Shown here in pieces: positions 44,792 to 52,981 of a stretch of DNA of 64,000 nt. Source of the stretch: JACVRW01 sp963733885 (GTDB lineage Bacteria; Actinomycetota; Thermoleophilia; Solirubrobacterales; Thermoleophilaceae). The notes under the pieces were generated by a model. It was not told where the DNA came from and searched no databases. It was given only the letters and a program-made list of their open reading frames with translations. The stretch covers positions 248,001 to 312,000 of the forward strand of contig CAVTES010000006.1 of the NCBI GenBank assembly GCA_963733885.1, given 5' to 3'. The stretch's first letter is position 1. Every line of letters starts with the position of its first letter. Position numbers and translations under genes: made by a program.

Positions 44792-46011
44792 GGCCGAACG
44801 CCGACCTCGATGCCCGCCGAGACCGCGACGAGCTCGAACAGGTCCATCACCTCGAGCCGGCCGTCCGCGGCCTCGGTGAGCGGGCGCTCCGACCACGGGC
44901 AGGCGCTTATCAGCGCATCGACCTCGAGCCCCTCCGCCCGGGCCACGCGCCGCCTGCTGATCTCGGCCGTGATCTCCGGCTTCTCGATCGGGAGGCCGCC
45001 GCCGCCGCCCGAGCAGTAGGACCACTGCGTCACGTGGTCCACATCCTTGAACTCGAGCCCGGGGATGGCACGGAGCAGCTCACGCGGCGCCTCGTGCACG
45101 CCCTTGCGCTTGTTGAGCCGGCAGGGGTCGTGGTAGGTGACGGTGCGCTCGACCGGCTCGGTCAGCTCGAGGCGGCCGTCCCGCACCAGCTCTGCGATCA
45201 GCTCGACGCCGAGCACGATCTCGAACTCGTAGTCCTCGCCGAACATGGCCGGGTAGTCCTCTGTGAAAGCGATGTAGTCGTGCGGGTCGGGCGCCAGGAT
45301 GCGCTTAGCCCCCACGGCGCGCCAGTCGGCCACGTTGTGCTCTGCGTGCTTGCGGGCGAGATCCGCATAGCCCATCTCCGCCGCGGGCCCGCCGCAGCAC
45401 CACTGCTCGCGCATGAGGCCGAACTCCACGCCCGCTTTCTGCAGCAGCAGGGCGAACGCGCGCGAGTACGAGGTGCGGTAGAAGGCCGCCTCGCAGTCCA
45501 CGAACAGCACGGCCTCGCCGCCGGTCGGCAGGTCGAGCCCGTCGGCCCAGTCGCGCACGTGCTCCTGGCTGACCGGCGTGTCGCCCAGCACCGGCTCGTT
45601 GTGGGCCTCGACCAGGCGCTCGTTCCACAGCTTCCAGCCCTCGCGCTCGTTGCCCGTGGCCACCATCAGCGCGCGCATGGCCTTCACCACGTCCACCGTC
45701 CGGGTGCGGTGCCGGTAGAAGTCCCCTGTGAAGAGGGTGTTGGGGCAGCGCAGCTCGCAGGCGCCGCACTGCGTGCAGTGGACGAAGTCGTCGGCCACGT
45801 CCTCGACCGACAGGATCCCCTTCTCCATCGCGACGATGTGTGCGTGGAACGCCGTCGGCGTGTGGTTCTCGTTGCGGGTGACCTGCATGACGGGACACAC
45901 CTCGCGGCAGAACTTGTGTCCCGACGAGAAGCAGCCGTAGGCGTTGTTCCGCCACCGCTCGACGAACTCGCGCTGCAGCTCCCCGTCGCCGTTCGGTGAG
46001 TAGTCGGCCAC
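44788..46011 (-). CDS. Fe-S oxidoreductase with CCG domains, GlcF-like
   Basis: Protein of 407 residues. The second cluster motif CTQCGACELRCPN is canonical. The first (CFSSGHKFCREVCP) has unusual spacing and may hold a different cluster. Two CCG domains follow (WCCGG; YHDPCRLNKRKG, YCSGGGGG and ACPWSE). It is first in the operon and takes electrons from the FAD oxidase, presumably towards quinone. GTG start at 46011. The 189-bp gap upstream separates it from a divergent ABC gene. Confidence 0.87.
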   Translation of the reverse strand: MADYSPNGDGELQREFVERWRNNAYGCFSSGHKFCREVCPVMQVTRNENHTPTAFHAHIVAMEKGILSVEDVADDFVHCTQCGACELRCPNTLFTGDFYRHRTRTVDVVKAMRALMVATGNEREGWKLWNERLVEAHNEPVLGDTPVSQEHVRDWADGLDLPTGGEAVLFVDCEAAFYRTSYSRAFALLLQKAGVEFGLMREQWCCGGPAAEMGYADLARKHAEHNVADWRAVGAKRILAPDPHDYIAFTEDYPAMFGEDYEFEIVLGVELIAELVRDGRLELTEPVERTVTYHDPCRLNKRKGVHEAPRELLRAIPGLEFKDVDHVTQWSYCSGGGGGLPIEKPEITAEISRRRVARAEGLEVDALISACPWSERPLTEAADGRLEVMDLFELVAVSAGIEVGVRP

Positions 46012-46082
46012 CCCGGTGGCGAACGTATCACGAACGGGCGGGGCCGGCCGGACAGTAGCGGCCCGTCTGCAATCCTCGAAGC

Positions 46083-46175
46083 GTGAGCGCCGCCGAAGCG
46101 CGCAGCTCCACTGAGCTGCCCGGCATCACGCTCCGCCCCGGGGTTCCCGGCGACGCTCAGGCGATCGGTGCGGTC
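46083..46175 (+). pseudogene. Possible N-terminal scrap of a GNAT acetyltransferase
   Basis: From a GTG at 46083 the frame reads a short lead, then GITLRPGVPGDAQAIGAVML. This resembles the first strand and helix of GNAT acetyltransferases (ItlRpatpeDaeaI pattern). The match then stops and the ABC gene begins. It is too short to be sure and could be chance. Confidence 0.3.
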
Positions 46176-46200
46176 ATGTTGTGCTCCTCTCGAGGGCAAC

Positions 46201-46992
46201 ATGGCGCCCGCAAGCCACACTATCCACGTGAGGGCCCTCCAGATCACCGACCTCGTCAAGCGCTATCCCACCGGGACGGAGGCGCTGAAGGGCGTCTCCC
46301 TCGACATCGAGCAGGGCGAGTTCTGGGGCCTCCTGGGCCCGAACGGCGCCGGAAAGTCGACGCTCATCCATTGCACGACCGGGCTCGCACGGCCCACCTC
46401 GGGGGAGATCGAGGTGTTCGGCCACGATGCGATCGTCCACTACGAGGACGCACGGCTGGCGGTCGGCCTCGCCCCGCAGGAGCTGAACCTCGACTGGTTC
46501 CTCACCGTCGCGGAGACGCTCGACTACCACGGCGCCTACTTCGGGATGCCGAAGCGCGAGCGGGTGGAGCGCGCCGAGGAGTTGCTCGACACGTTCTCGC
46601 TGACGGACAAGCGCGACGAGCGGACCCGCACCCTCTCCGGCGGCATGAAGCGCCGGCTCGTGCTGGCCCGCGCGCTGATGCATCGCCCGCGGCTGCTCAT
46701 CCTTGACGAGCCGACCGCCGGCGTGGACGTGGAGCTCCGGCTCGAGCTGTGGCACTACGTGCAGCGGATCAACCGGGACGGCACCACGATCCTGCTCACC
46801 ACCCACTACCTGGAGGAGGCCGAGCAGCTGTGCGACAGGGTCGCCTTCATCAAGCAAGGCGAGATCGTGGCGCGCGGTACGAACGCCGAGCTGGCGGCCC
46901 AGTTCGGCGTGGGGAGCCTCGAGGACGCGTACCTCGCGCTGGTAGGACGCAAGGAGCTGTCGCGTGCGCACATCGGAGGCGAGGCGGCGTGA
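46201..46992 (+). CDS. ABC transporter ATP-binding protein (ABC-2 type exporter)
   Basis: ATPase of about 263 residues: Walker A GPNGAGKST, Q-loop APQELNLD, signature LSGGMKRR, Walker B LLILDEPTAGVD and switch His TTHYLEEAEQL. It pairs with the following ABC-2 permease, whose GTG overlaps its stop. The start is set at ATG 46201, behind GAGGG; ATG 46168 is an in-frame alternative. Substrate unknown; a drug or lipid exporter is likely. Confidence 0.92.
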   Translation: MAPASHTIHVRALQITDLVKRYPTGTEALKGVSLDIEQGEFWGLLGPNGAGKSTLIHCTTGLARPTSGEIEVFGHDAIVHYEDARLAVGLAPQELNLDWFLTVAETLDYHGAYFGMPKRERVERAEELLDTFSLTDKRDERTRTLSGGMKRRLVLARALMHRPRLLILDEPTAGVDVELRLELWHYVQRINRDGTTILLTTHYLEEAEQLCDRVAFIKQGEIVARGTNAELAAQFGVGSLEDAYLALVGRKELSRAHIGGEAA

Positions 46993-47756
46993 CGGCGCGG
47001 CAGATCCGGTTCCTCGCCCTGGTGCGGCGCGAGGTGAACCGCTTCATGAAGATCAAGCGCCAGACGGTGGCCGCGCCGCTGCTAGAGACCTTCCTCTACA
47101 TCTCGGTCTTCGGCGCGGCCCTCGGGACGCGGATCGACGAGCTGCACGGCGTGGACTACGTCGTGTTCATCGTCCCCGGGCTGATCATGATGGCCTGGGC
47201 GATGAACGCGTTCTCCAACAACTCGTCGTCGATCCTCCAGCAGAAGTTCCAGCGCGCGATCGACGACCAGCTCTCCTCTCCCGCGTCGCCCATGGAGCTG
47301 CTGCTCGGCTTCTCGCTCGGCGGCTTCCTGCGCGGGATGCTCGTGGCGCTGCTCACCTTCGCGGTCGCGGCTGTGCTGATCGGCATCCCGATCGAGAATC
47401 CGCACGTCCTGATCCCGGGGCTGCTGCTCGTGGGGTTCTTCTTCGCGCAGCTCGGCGTGCTGGTGGGCGTACGGGCCGAGCAGTTCGACGACGTCTCCTT
47501 CTACCAGACGTTCATCCTCACCCCGCTGATCTTCCTGGGCGGGGTCTTCTACTCGGCGTCGCTGCTGCCGGAGCCGTTCGACACCCTGACCCGGTTCGAC
47601 CCGGTCTACTACATGATCGGCCTGGTCCGCTACGGCTTCATCGGCTACTCGGAGACGAACATCGCGGTCTCGCTGGTGTTCCTCGCCGCCGCAGCGTCGG
47701 CGCTGTTCGCGGTCAACTACCGCCTCTTCACGACCGGCGACCGCCTGCGCGCGTAG
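46989..47756 (+). CDS. ABC-2 type transporter permease
   Basis: Membrane protein of 255 residues with six helices and the ABC-2 family features LLETFLYISVFGAALG, YVVFIVPGLIMMAWAMNAF, FYQTFILTPLIFLGGVFYS and RFDPVYYMIGLVRYGF. It forms the channel for the upstream ATPase. The last 29 bases overlap the convergent TetR gene, which may link their expression. Confidence 0.92.
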   Translation: MTARQIRFLALVRREVNRFMKIKRQTVAAPLLETFLYISVFGAALGTRIDELHGVDYVVFIVPGLIMMAWAMNAFSNNSSSILQQKFQRAIDDQLSSPASPMELLLGFSLGGFLRGMLVALLTFAVAAVLIGIPIENPHVLIPGLLLVGFFFAQLGVLVGVRAEQFDDVSFYQTFILTPLIFLGGVFYSASLLPEPFDTLTRFDPVYYMIGLVRYGFIGYSETNIAVSLVFLAAAASALFAVNYRLFTTGDRLRA

Positions 47757-48525
47757 AGCTCTCGGAGCGCGACTCCACCAGCACCTCGATCCCGTCGAGC
47801 ACCCGCTGGAGGCCGAACTCGAAGGTGTGCTCGGGATCCCAGAGGCCCTGGTACTCCTCCGACGCTGCGGTCCCGACGCGGCCGGCGACGGGGAAGCGGT
47901 CCGGATCCAGCACCTCCTCGAGCAGAGGCGCCTGGGCGGCCCACCACTCGTCGTCGGTGAGTCCGGTGCGCTGCTCGACCAGCGTGGCCTCGAGGGCCTG
48001 CCGCGCCGACGACTGGACGTAGCCGAGCACGAGCGAGAGCACGGAGTCCATCTCCACATCGCTCAGGCCGATGCCCTCGAGGGCGCGAAGCTCGAAGTCG
48101 TACTTGGCGATCACCCCCGGGCCCATCGGGGGCCGGAAGGTGACGATCTCGAGCATCCACGGATGGCGGTGGAAGAGCGCGGCGTTCTCGCGCGCCACGA
48201 GCTCGAGGCGGGCCCGCCAGCCCTCCGGGAGCTCGTCGGGGCGGGCGGTCTCGCCAAGCACGGTGTCGAGCATGAGGTCGATCAGCTCCGCCTTGCCTGG
48301 CACGTGCGTGTAGAGGGACATCGTGCCGACGTCGAGGCGCTCCGCCAGGGCACGCATGGAGAGCGCGCCGAGCCCCGCTTCGTCCGACATGTCGATGGCG
48401 GCGGCCACGATGGCGTCCACGGTGAGGGTCGGCTTGCGGCCCCGGGCGGGACGCGCATCGCCGCGCCGCCAGAGCAGGGCGATGCTGCGAGCGGGATCCC
48501 CGCCGCCGGTGAACTCGGGACTCAT
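47728..48525 (-). CDS. TetR-family regulator of the DrrAB-like exporter
   Basis: Protein of 265 residues. A short lead is followed by the helix-turn-helix TVDAIVAAAIDMSDEAGLGA, LSMRALAERLDVGTMSLYTH and a C-terminal TetR_C_1-like domain from about residue 110. It is divergent from the ABC genes starting at 48643. Two copies of a GTAC-N3-GTAC inverted repeat lie in that control region and are probable binding sites. The start is ATG 48525. Its 3' end overlaps the convergent permease gene. Confidence 0.9.
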   Translation of the reverse strand: MSPEFTGGGDPARSIALLWRRGDARPARGRKPTLTVDAIVAAAIDMSDEAGLGALSMRALAERLDVGTMSLYTHVPGKAELIDLMLDTVLGETARPDELPEGWRARLELVARENAALFHRHPWMLEIVTFRPPMGPGVIAKYDFELRALEGIGLSDVEMDSVLSLVLGYVQSSARQALEATLVEQRTGLTDDEWWAAQAPLLEEVLDPDRFPVAGRVGTAASEEYQGLWDPEHTFEFGLQRVLDGIEVLVESRSESSTRAGGRRS

Positions 48526-48538
48526 GAAGCCCTCACCC

Positions 48539-48589
48539 GAGTGTGGGCTGTCAAAGGCGCCATATGCGTGACTTTCACAGCCCACACTC
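48539..48589. promoter_or_regulatory. Long inverted repeat just upstream of the tetR start
   Basis: GAGTGTGGGCTGTCAAAG (48539-48556) and CTTTCACAGCCCACACTC (48572-48589) are reverse complements with one mismatch, around a 15-bp spacer. The repeat lies 13 bases upstream of the TetR ATG, so it would sit in the tetR leader or promoter. It could be an operator of an additional regulator or a leader hairpin. Confidence 0.55.
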
Positions 48590-48615
48590 TGAACAGGTCC
48601 CCTCTCGTTGCTATT

Positions 48616-48630
48616 CCGTACATCGTACGG
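48616..48630. promoter_or_regulatory. TetR operator candidate 1
   Basis: CCGTACATCGTACGG is a perfect inverted repeat with three central bases. It lies in the divergent region, 13 bases before the exporter ATPase ATG. A second copy at 48650 is 34 bp away centre to centre. Confidence 0.65.
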
Positions 48631-48642
48631 TACTCTTGATTC

Positions 48643-49635
48643 ATGATTTCCGTACAGCGTACCGAAACTGACCCTGACCTCGCCGTCCACGCCCAGGGTC
48701 TGCGCAAGCGCTACGGCGGCACCGAGGCGCTCGCGGGGGTCGACCTGGCGGTCCCGCGAGGCGGCGTCTGCGGCCTCCTCGGCCCAAACGGCGCCGGCAA
48801 GACCACCACCGTCCGCGTCCTCACCACCCTCGCCCGCCTCGAGGGCGGGGAGGCCACGGTCGCGGGCGCGGACGTCCGGCGCGAGCCCGCACGGGTGCGG
48901 GCCCGGATGGGCCTCGTCGGTCAGAGCACGGCGGTCGACGAGGTGCTGAGCGGACGCCAGAGCCTCACGATGTTCGGCCGCCTCTACCACCTTCCCCCCC
49001 GCTCGGCGAAGCGGCGCGCGGGCGAGCTACTCGACCAGTTCGCGCTCGCCGATGCGGGCGACAAGCCGGTGCGCCAGTACTCGGGCGGCATGCGCCGCCG
49101 GCTCGACCTCGCCGCCAGCCTGATCCTTGCGCCGCCCGTTCTGTTCCTCGACGAGCCCACCACCGGGCTCGACCCGCGCGGGCGGAACGAGGTCTGGCAG
49201 TCGATCCGCGAGCTGGTCACGGGCGGCACCACGGTGCTCCTCACCACCCAGTACCTGGAGGAGGCGGATCAGCTCGCCGACCAGATCTCCGTGATCGACA
49301 AGGGCCGCGTAATCGCGGACGGGAGCCCGGCCGAGCTCAAGTCGCGGCTGGGCGGTGACCACATCGACGTGGTCGTCCGTGACGCCGAGCAGCTGGCCGC
49401 GGCGGCGGAGATCGTCGCGCGCGTGGCGAGCGCCGAGGCGGAGCGCGACCCCGACAGCCGGCTGGTAAGCGCCCCCGTCCACGAGCCGATGGCAGCGCTG
49501 AGCGAGGTGGTGCGGGCGCTCGGCGACGCCGGCATCGCAGCCGAGGACATCGCTCTGCGCCGGCCCACGCTCGACGAGGTCTTCCTGCACCTGACGGGCG
49601 CCCCCCGGCGCGACACCGAGGAGGTGGCGGCATGA
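48643..49635 (+). CDS. DrrA-like daunorubicin-resistance-type ABC ATPase
   Basis: ATPase of 330 residues: Walker A GPNGAGKTTT, signature YSGGMRRRLDLA, Walker B LFLDEPTTGLDP and TTQYLEEADQLAD, in which the switch His is replaced by Gln, a substitution common in the DrrA group. The C-terminal extension with HEPMAALSEVVRAL and LRRPTLDEVFLHLTG is also DrrA-like. It powers export of hydrophobic drugs or natural products. The second TetR operator lies inside its first eight codons. The stop overlaps the permease ATG. Confidence 0.93.
   Translation: MISVQRTETDPDLAVHAQGLRKRYGGTEALAGVDLAVPRGGVCGLLGPNGAGKTTTVRVLTTLARLEGGEATVAGADVRREPARVRARMGLVGQSTAVDEVLSGRQSLTMFGRLYHLPPRSAKRRAGELLDQFALADAGDKPVRQYSGGMRRRLDLAASLILAPPVLFLDEPTTGLDPRGRNEVWQSIRELVTGGTTVLLTTQYLEEADQLADQISVIDKGRVIADGSPAELKSRLGGDHIDVVVRDAEQLAAAAEIVARVASAEAERDPDSRLVSAPVHEPMAALSEVVRALGDAGIAAEDIALRRPTLDEVFLHLTGAPRRDTEEVAA
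48650..48664. promoter_or_regulatory. TetR operator candidate 2, inside the ATPase start
   Basis: CCGTACAGCGTACCG is a near-perfect repeat of operator 1 with the same GTAC-N3-GTAC core. It covers codons 3-8 of the exporter ATPase, so a bound repressor would block transcription near the start. Confidence 0.6.
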
Positions 49636-50420
49636 CCCTGAGATGGGCGCTCGCCGACAGCTGGACGATCACCCTGCGCGCCCTGTCCCACTGGGCGCGC
49701 CAGCCCGGGCTCGTGACCATGGGCCTGACCTTCCCCCTGCTCCTGCTCGTGATGTTCGCCTACATCTTCGGCGGCGGCATGACGGTGCCGGGCGGGGGCG
49801 ACTACCGCGAGTTCCTCGTGCCAGGCCTGTTCGCGGTGACGATGTTCTTCGGGCTCGAGGCGACGATGACGTCGGTGAACGCCGACGCCGCCCGCGGCGT
49901 GACGGAGCGCTTCCGGTCGATGCCGATGGCGCCGTCGGCGGTGGTGGCGGGGCGGAGCGCGGCCGACATGCTGTTCTCAGTGGTGAGCCTCGCGGTGCTG
50001 GTCGGCGCCGGGCTGCTGGTCGGCTGGGAGTGGCACGAGGGTCTCGGCAAGGCGCTGCATGCGTTCGCTCTGCTGCTGCTCCTCCGCTTCGCGTTCATCT
50101 GGGTGGGTATCTACCTCGGCCTGGTGGTGAAGGGCCAGGAGGGCGTCGCGATGGTGCAGGTGCTCGTGTGGCCCTTCGCGGCGCTGTCGAGCACGTTCAC
50201 CTCGACCGAGCACATGCCGGACTGGCTGGGCACGATCGCCGACTGGAACCCGCTGTCGGCCACGCTGAACGCGACGCGAGAGCTGTTCGGCAACCCGGGA
50301 TTCGGCGGGGATTCCTGGATCGCCCAGCACGGCGAGCTGATGGCCATCGTCTGGCCGCTCCTGATCGTCGCGGTCTTCTTCCCGCTGTCCGTCAGGGCCT
50401 ACCGGGGGCTGGGCGGCTAA
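49632..50420 (+). CDS. DrrB-like ABC-2 transporter permease
   Basis: Membrane protein of 262 residues with six helices. VTMGLTFPLLLLVMFAYIFG, FREFLVPGLFAV-like and TERFRSMPMAPSAVVAGRSA segments match DrrB. EHMPDWLGTIADWNPLSATL is the usual late loop. It works with the DrrA-like ATPase, with which it shares an ATGA overlap. Probable role: efflux of a toxic hydrophobic compound sensed by the TetR. Confidence 0.92.
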   Translation: MTLRWALADSWTITLRALSHWARQPGLVTMGLTFPLLLLVMFAYIFGGGMTVPGGGDYREFLVPGLFAVTMFFGLEATMTSVNADAARGVTERFRSMPMAPSAVVAGRSAADMLFSVVSLAVLVGAGLLVGWEWHEGLGKALHAFALLLLLRFAFIWVGIYLGLVVKGQEGVAMVQVLVWPFAALSSTFTSTEHMPDWLGTIADWNPLSATLNATRELFGNPGFGGDSWIAQHGELMAIVWPLLIVAVFFPLSVRAYRGLGG

Positions 50421-50432
50421 CGTCCACTGGCA

Positions 50433-50789
50433 ATGGAATGGCCCGGGCGGCTCGAGTCGGTTGAAGAGGTGGACATCGAGACCAGCCGCGGCGCTGGTGC
50501 TCCCGTGCACCAGACCACCATCTGGGTCGTCGTGGGGGACAGCCAGGCCTTTGTCCGCTCGCTGAACGGCGAGGACGGGCGCTGGTACCGGGAGCTGATG
50601 GCCAACCCGGAAGCGGTCCTCCACGTGGAGGGGGCTGCGATTCCCGTGCGCGCCGTCCCGGGCGCCGACCCCGAGTCCGTCGCGCGCGCCACCCAGGGCT
50701 TCCACAGCAAGTACGGGGACTCTCCCTACCTCGACTCGATGATCCGGGACGAGATCGCGCCCACCACGGTCCGGCTCGAGCCGCGGTAG
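50433..50789 (+). CDS. DUF2255 family protein
   Basis: Protein of 118 residues with VDIETSRGAGAPVHQTTIWV and VRSLNGEDGRWYRELMANPE, the pattern of DUF2255, whose fold resembles flavin/F420-binding split-barrel proteins. Function unestablished. It follows the exporter permease by 12 bases and may share its transcript. Confidence 0.78.
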   Translation: MEWPGRLESVEEVDIETSRGAGAPVHQTTIWVVVGDSQAFVRSLNGEDGRWYRELMANPEAVLHVEGAAIPVRAVPGADPESVARATQGFHSKYGDSPYLDSMIRDEIAPTTVRLEPR

Positions 50790-50819
50790 CGGGCCACCGG
50801 GGGTGTACGGAATGCCCTG

Positions 50820-52217
50820 GTGCAGCCACCCGAAGCGGATCTGATCTCCGACGCGTTCGACGAGGCGTTCGGACCGGGGGGCGCTCCACGCTCCCGCTAC
50901 GGGGAGCTGCTCGGCGCGCTCGCGCGCCTCGACGTGGCCTCCCTGCGCGAAACGCTCGCCGAGGAGGCGACCGCTGCGGGCGTGACCTTCGGGCTCGATG
51001 GCGAGGACGAGCACTTCCGGCTCGACCCGGTCCCCCGCCTCATCGATTGGGAGGAGTGGGCGCCGCTCGCAGCCGGGCTGGCCCAGCGCGCTCGGGCGCT
51101 CGACCGCTTCGTCGCCGACGTGTACGGCGAACAGGAGATCGTCTCGGCGGGCGTGGTGCCGGCCCGGGCCGTCGAGACCTGCGACCACCACGAGCCGCGC
51201 GTGGCCGAGCTCCCGCCCGCGCCCGTGCGAGTCGCGGTCGCGGGCCTCGACGTGGTACGCGGCCCGGACGGCCACTTCCGGGTGCTCGAGGACAACGTGC
51301 GGACGCCCTCGGGCTTTGCCTACGCGCTCGCGGCCCGCGAGCTCCTCGACCGCCACCTGCCCCCCTGGCTGGCCGACGGCCGTGTGTCGTTCGAGCCCGC
51401 GATCGACCTGCTGGCGCGCTCGCTGCGTGCCGCGGCGCCCGAGGGCGTCGACGACCCCTCGATCGCCCTGCTCACGGACGGACGCAGCAACAGCGCGTGG
51501 TACGAGCACGCGCGCCTCGCCCGGATGCTCGAGATACCGCTTGTGGAGCTCGACGACCTCTCGGTGCGCGGCGGGCGCCTGATAACCCGCACCGGGCACA
51601 CGCACCCGGTCGACGTCGTCTACCGGCGCACCGACGAGGATCGCCTCACTAAGGGGGACGGCGAGCTCACCGACATCGGCGCGAAGCTCATCGAGCCGCT
51701 GTCCAATGGCACGCTTAGCTGCGTCAACGCGTTCGGAGCGGGTATCGCGGATGACAAGCTGATCCATGCGTATGTCGAGGACATGGTGCGTTTCTACCTG
51801 GGCGAGGAGCCGCTGCTGCGGTCCGTGCGCACATACGACCCGTGCGACGCTGCCCGGCGCACGGAGATCCTCGATCGGATCGACGAGCTCGTGGTGAAGC
51901 CGCGCAGTGGCTTCGGCGGCCACGGCGTGGTCGTCGGGCCGCACGCCGAGCCCGGCGACATCCGCTCGGCCGCCCGGGCACTCGCCGAGCGCCCGGAGGA
52001 CTTCGTCGCGCAGGAGCTCGTGATGCTCTCGACGCACCCCACGTCCGTCGACGGCCGGCTGGAGCCGCGCCACGTCGACCTGCGCCCGTTCGCCTTCGGC
52101 GGCGACGACTACGAGGCCGCTCCGGGCGGCATCACCCGCGTGGCGCTCGACCGCGGCGCGCTGGTGGTCAACGCCTCGCAGCGCGGCGGCGCCAAGGACA
52201 CCTGGGTGATGGCGTGA
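50820..52217 (+). CDS. Circularly permuted ATP-grasp protein
   Basis: Protein of 465 residues. HFRLDPVPRLIDWEEWAPLA, ALDRFVADVYGEQEIVSAGV, GPDGHFRVLEDNVRTPSGFA and the late VVKPRSGFGGHGVVVGPHAE mark the circularly permuted ATP-grasp family (DUF404/DUF407 type). Such enzymes are predicted to make peptide-like amide bonds. The next two genes, an amidotransferase and a GCS2 ligase, are joined by GTGA overlaps, so the three should act on one metabolite. The product is unknown. GTG start; the ribosome-binding site is weak. Confidence 0.87.
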   Translation: MQPPEADLISDAFDEAFGPGGAPRSRYGELLGALARLDVASLRETLAEEATAAGVTFGLDGEDEHFRLDPVPRLIDWEEWAPLAAGLAQRARALDRFVADVYGEQEIVSAGVVPARAVETCDHHEPRVAELPPAPVRVAVAGLDVVRGPDGHFRVLEDNVRTPSGFAYALAARELLDRHLPPWLADGRVSFEPAIDLLARSLRAAAPEGVDDPSIALLTDGRSNSAWYEHARLARMLEIPLVELDDLSVRGGRLITRTGHTHPVDVVYRRTDEDRLTKGDGELTDIGAKLIEPLSNGTLSCVNAFGAGIADDKLIHAYVEDMVRFYLGEEPLLRSVRTYDPCDAARRTEILDRIDELVVKPRSGFGGHGVVVGPHAEPGDIRSAARALAERPEDFVAQELVMLSTHPTSVDGRLEPRHVDLRPFAFGGDDYEAAPGGITRVALDRGALVVNASQRGGAKDTWVMA

Positions 52218-52981
52218 CGAGTCCGCCGCTGATCGGCGTCTCGACGTCCGAGGTCCGGCGCCCCGGCGACCACGCGCTCGTGCCACAGGGGGAGCCGCCG
52301 CGCAGCGAGCTCGCTCTCGGCGAGCGCTACCTCGAGGCGGTACGCATTGGCGGCGCCCTGCCCGTCATCCTCGCCCCCGTTCGCACCAGCGCGGTCGACG
52401 CGCTGCTCGACCGGCTCGACGCGCTCTGCCTCTCCGGCGGCCCCGACCTCGCCCCGGCCCACTACGGCGCGACCGAGCATCCGGAGCTGGGGCCGACGGA
52501 GCCGGAGCTGGATCGCTTCGAGCTCGCTCTCGCCCGGCGCGCGATGGCCCGCCGCATCCCGGTGCTGGCGATCTGCCGGGGCATGCAAGTCATCAACGTG
52601 GCGCGCGGGGGCACGCTCCACCAGCACCTTCCCGACCTGAATCTCGAGGTCGAGCACCGCCGGGCGACGCCTGGGGCGACGGCGACGCACGACGTCGAGC
52701 TCGTCCCCGGCACCCGGCTCGCCCAGCTCATGCGCGGTACGCGCGTGCCGGTCAACTCCTTCCATCATCAGGGCCTCGCCGGCCTGGGGCGGGGTGTGCG
52801 CGCCGTCGGGCACGCAGACGACGGCACCGTCGAGGCGGTGCAGGTTGACGGCGCGGGCTTCGCGTTCGGCGTGCAGTGGCACGCCGAGCTGCTCGTGGAG
52901 CGTCCCGAGCAGCTCGCGCTCTTCGAGGCGCTGGTTCGCGCCGCCGAGTTGCGGGCCCGGGACGTGGCGGAGGCGGCGTGA
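52214..52981 (+). CDS. Peptidase C26-type gamma-glutamyl hydrolase/amidotransferase
   Basis: Class I glutamine-amidotransferase-like protein of 255 residues. The nucleophile Cys lies in PVLAICRGMQVINVARGGTL. The His/Glu of the triad are in FAFGVQWHAELL (usually WHPE). LCLSGGPDLAPAHYG is typical of the PuuD group, which hydrolyses gamma-glutamyl bonds. It is sandwiched between an ATP-grasp and a GCS2 ligase, so it may trim or recycle a gamma-glutamyl compound made by them. GTG start overlapping the previous stop. Confidence 0.88.
   Translation: MTSPPLIGVSTSEVRRPGDHALVPQGEPPRSELALGERYLEAVRIGGALPVILAPVRTSAVDALLDRLDALCLSGGPDLAPAHYGATEHPELGPTEPELDRFELALARRAMARRIPVLAICRGMQVINVARGGTLHQHLPDLNLEVEHRRATPGATATHDVELVPGTRLAQLMRGTRVPVNSFHHQGLAGLGRGVRAVGHADDGTVEAVQVDGAGFAFGVQWHAELLVERPEQLALFEALVRAAELRARDVAEAA

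Noticed and set aside
44788..45000. Frames running across the boundary of the Fe-S and FAD oxidase genes as a fusion protein
   Set aside because: The GTGA overlap shows two separate proteins, each full length with its own family start and end.
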